64,000 nucleotides of DNA from NCBI GenBank assembly GCA_963842355.1, contig CAWJGC010000008.1, forward strand, positions 124,001 to 188,000. The letters run 5' to 3'. Numbering within the stretch: position 1 is the stretch's first letter; every line of letters begins with the position of its first letter. The notes under the pieces were generated by a model that worked only from the letters and a program-made list of their open reading frames with translations, ran no database searches and was not told the DNA's origin. A program made the translations under genes and the position numbers. Of the stretch, positions 62,568 to 64,000 are shown piece after piece. This DNA is from JASHPR01 sp963842355. GTDB taxonomy: Bacteria > Actinomycetota > Actinomycetes > Streptosporangiales > Streptosporangiaceae.

Positions 62568-64000
62568 CTACTTGGTGAAGTACCAGTACTCGGGGAACAG
62601 GCTGAACATCGCGTTGTACGCGACGTTGTGCAGCTTGGTGCTGGCCGCGATGATTTCGTAGGGGTTGGGGCTCGGCACCCAGAGGAACGGCAGCTGCTGT
62701 GCCGCGTACGTGGCGTACTGGTCGAACACCGACAGGCTGCCGCTGGTGTGCGTCTCGGTGATCAGCTTGTCCATCGTCGGGTCGGAGTAGTTGCCCGAGT
62801 TCGACCCGGCGCCGGTCGCGAACAGCGGCTCGCCGGTCGGCTCGAAGCCCGGGCCGTCGAAGGCCCAGCCGCCGTAGGCGAACACCTGCACGTTGCACTT
62901 CGGGCCCATCGGCGCGCACGGCGCGCTCTCGCCGATGATCGAGTTGAAGGACTGCCCGACGAGGACGATGTCGATGCCGATCTGGGAAGCGTCGGACTTG
63001 ATGGCCTGCCACATCGCCGTGGCCGCGGCCACGCCCGTCGAGTAGACGTACGTGAGCTTCAGCGGCTCGCCCTTGGTGATGCCGGCGCCGCACTTGGCCG
63101 GGTCCTGGCAGGTCATCACGCCGCCGGTTTCCGACCAGCCGTGGCTGGTCAGCAGCGCCTTCGCCGTGGCCAGGCTGAACGCGTACGGACCCTGACCGCT
63201 GTTCTCGTTCTGGATGGCCGGGGTGAACTGGTTCGCCGGCACGGTCGGGACCGCCCCCGAGGTCGGGACGGCGTACCCGCGCCAGATCGCCTTGCTGATG
63301 CCGGGCTGGTCGACGGCGTACTGCAGCGCCTGCCGGATGTAGAGCTGGCGGACCAGGAATCCCACCGCCGGGTTGTTGAAGTTGGGCTGGGCGTACTGGA
63401 TGCCGTAGTTGAAGAACGGCGTCAGGTAGTAGCTGCTGCCCAGCGGGTTGGTGGTCGGCAGCGGCGAGCTGGCCGGCTTCTGCGGCAGATCCGCCACCGG
63501 GATGTTGCCCACGTCGACCGACCCGGTCTTCAACGCGGTGTACTCGGTCGCGTCACTGGTGAAGGGCACGAACTTGATCGCCGACAGAATTGGCTTGGGG
63601 CTGCCCGAGTAGGTCTTGTTCGCCACCATGGTCACGTTGCCGTTGGTGCTGAAGCTGGACAGCTTCCACGGCCCGTCCACCACCGACCACAGCGGGCTGG
63701 TCGCGTAGGTCGAGGCGATCTTCGACTGGGCGGTCAGGAACGTGTAGACCGCCTTGCACTTGGCCCAGCCGTCGGCGGCGGTGTCGGTGGCGCACCCGCC
63801 GCTGCCCGGCTTGGCGCCCAGCGCGGTGACGTCCCAGGCCAGCGGCATCGGGTTGATCTCGGACAGCTGGTTGTAGGTGTACCAGAGGCTGGAGTAGGGC
63901 TTGTTCAGCTGCAAGGTCACCTGATCGGGCGTGGTAGCCGTGTAGGAGACGACGTTGTCCGGCAGCAGGCCCGCGGAGTACGCATACCAGTTGGCCTTCT
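62568..64000 (-). CDS. Peptide ABC transporter substrate-binding protein (family 5), N-terminus outside the window
   Basis: The frame is open from the right edge (from about NWYAYSAGLLPDNVVSYTAT) to TAG at 62568-62570, at least 477 residues. It holds family 5 patterns TVMVANKTYSGSPKPILSAI-like (NVTMVANKTYSGSPKPILSA), LYIRQALQYAVDQPGISKAI, IWRGYAVPTSGAVPT and FPEYWYFTK at the end. Such proteins bind oligopeptides outside the membrane and deliver them to DppBC. The signal peptide is outside the window. It is first in the operon. Confidence 0.9.
   Translation of the reverse strand, partial: KANWYAYSAGLLPDNVVSYTATTPDQVTLQLNKPYSSLWYTYNQLSEINPMPLAWDVTALGAKPGSGGCATDTAADGWAKCKAVYTFLTAQSKIASTYATSPLWSVVDGPWKLSSFSTNGNVTMVANKTYSGSPKPILSAIKFVPFTSDATEYTALKTGSVDVGNIPVADLPQKPASSPLPTTNPLGSSYYLTPFFNYGIQYAQPNFNNPAVGFLVRQLYIRQALQYAVDQPGISKAIWRGYAVPTSGAVPTVPANQFTPAIQNENSGQGPYAFSLATAKALLTSHGWSETGGVMTCQDPAKCGAGITKGEPLKLTYVYSTGVAAATAMWQAIKSDASQIGIDIVLVGQSFNSIIGESAPCAPMGPKCNVQVFAYGGWAFDGPGFEPTGEPLFATGAGSNSGNYSDPTMDKLITETHTSGSLSVFDQYATYAAQQLPFLWVPSPNPYEIIAASTKLHNVAYNAMFSLFPEYWYFTK

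Overview
The window reads as chromosomal DNA from a high-GC actinobacterium. It carries a complete Pup-proteasome gene set (pafA, prcA, prcB, pup, dop, arc/mpa) with pafB, pafC, tatA and tatC, almost all codons end in G or C, and GTG starts are common. Gene order from the HelY-type helicase through tatCA, pafCB, pafA, prcAB, pup, dop, arc, trmI, a RecB-like nuclease, metH, PAC2 and the phosphatase/DUF3090/SCO1664 trio follows the well-known Mycobacterium/Streptomyces order. Species cannot be fixed from the sequence alone; a Streptosporangiales-like lineage is an inference.

Left part (1-14 kb): an Lrp regulator; a MalK/UgpC-type ATPase; a two-helix potassium channel with TrkA domains; a PadR-regulated FtsX/LolD-type exporter; a carbohydrate ABC operon with two consecutive lipoprotein binding proteins and two permeases; an acyl-CoA dehydrogenase; and an M24 peptidase with one frameshift. 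Next come a SpoIIE phosphatase, copy 1 of a DUF222-HNH (13E12-like) gene, a 5'-3' exonuclease, an ECF sigma factor with its CU044_5270 partner, and a cysteine-dioxygenase-like cupin.

Centre (21-44 kb): the helicase (many frameshifts), Tat translocase, PafBC, a DUF3866-NUDIX fusion, a DoxX-like protein, an FKBP lipoprotein, a truncated nucleotide-sugar dehydrogenase, pafA (two frameshifts), an aldehyde dehydrogenase, the proteasome subunits, Pup, Dop, the ARC ATPase, TrmI, a site-2 protease and a RecB-family nuclease. SDR and LysR remnants then border copy 2 of the DUF222-HNH gene, inverted relative to copy 1, so the proteasome locus lies between two inverted repeats about 26 kb apart.

Right part (47-64 kb): a GNAT acetyltransferase, a small membrane protein, a HAD phosphatase, metH, a repeat-rich metH/PAC2 spacer, a PAC2 gene without a normal start codon, an intact ISNCY-like insertion sequence where mshC is usually found, the SCO1664/DUF3090/phosphatase operon, a DUF1707-FHA protein, and an oligopeptide ABC operon running off the right edge.

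Two themes recur. Short tandem repeats of 14-40 bp occur in and beside many genes. Single-base indels at G/C runs break otherwise well-conserved genes, including pafA and the helicase, which suggests base-calling error for at least part of them. No tRNA, rRNA or CRISPR array was seen.
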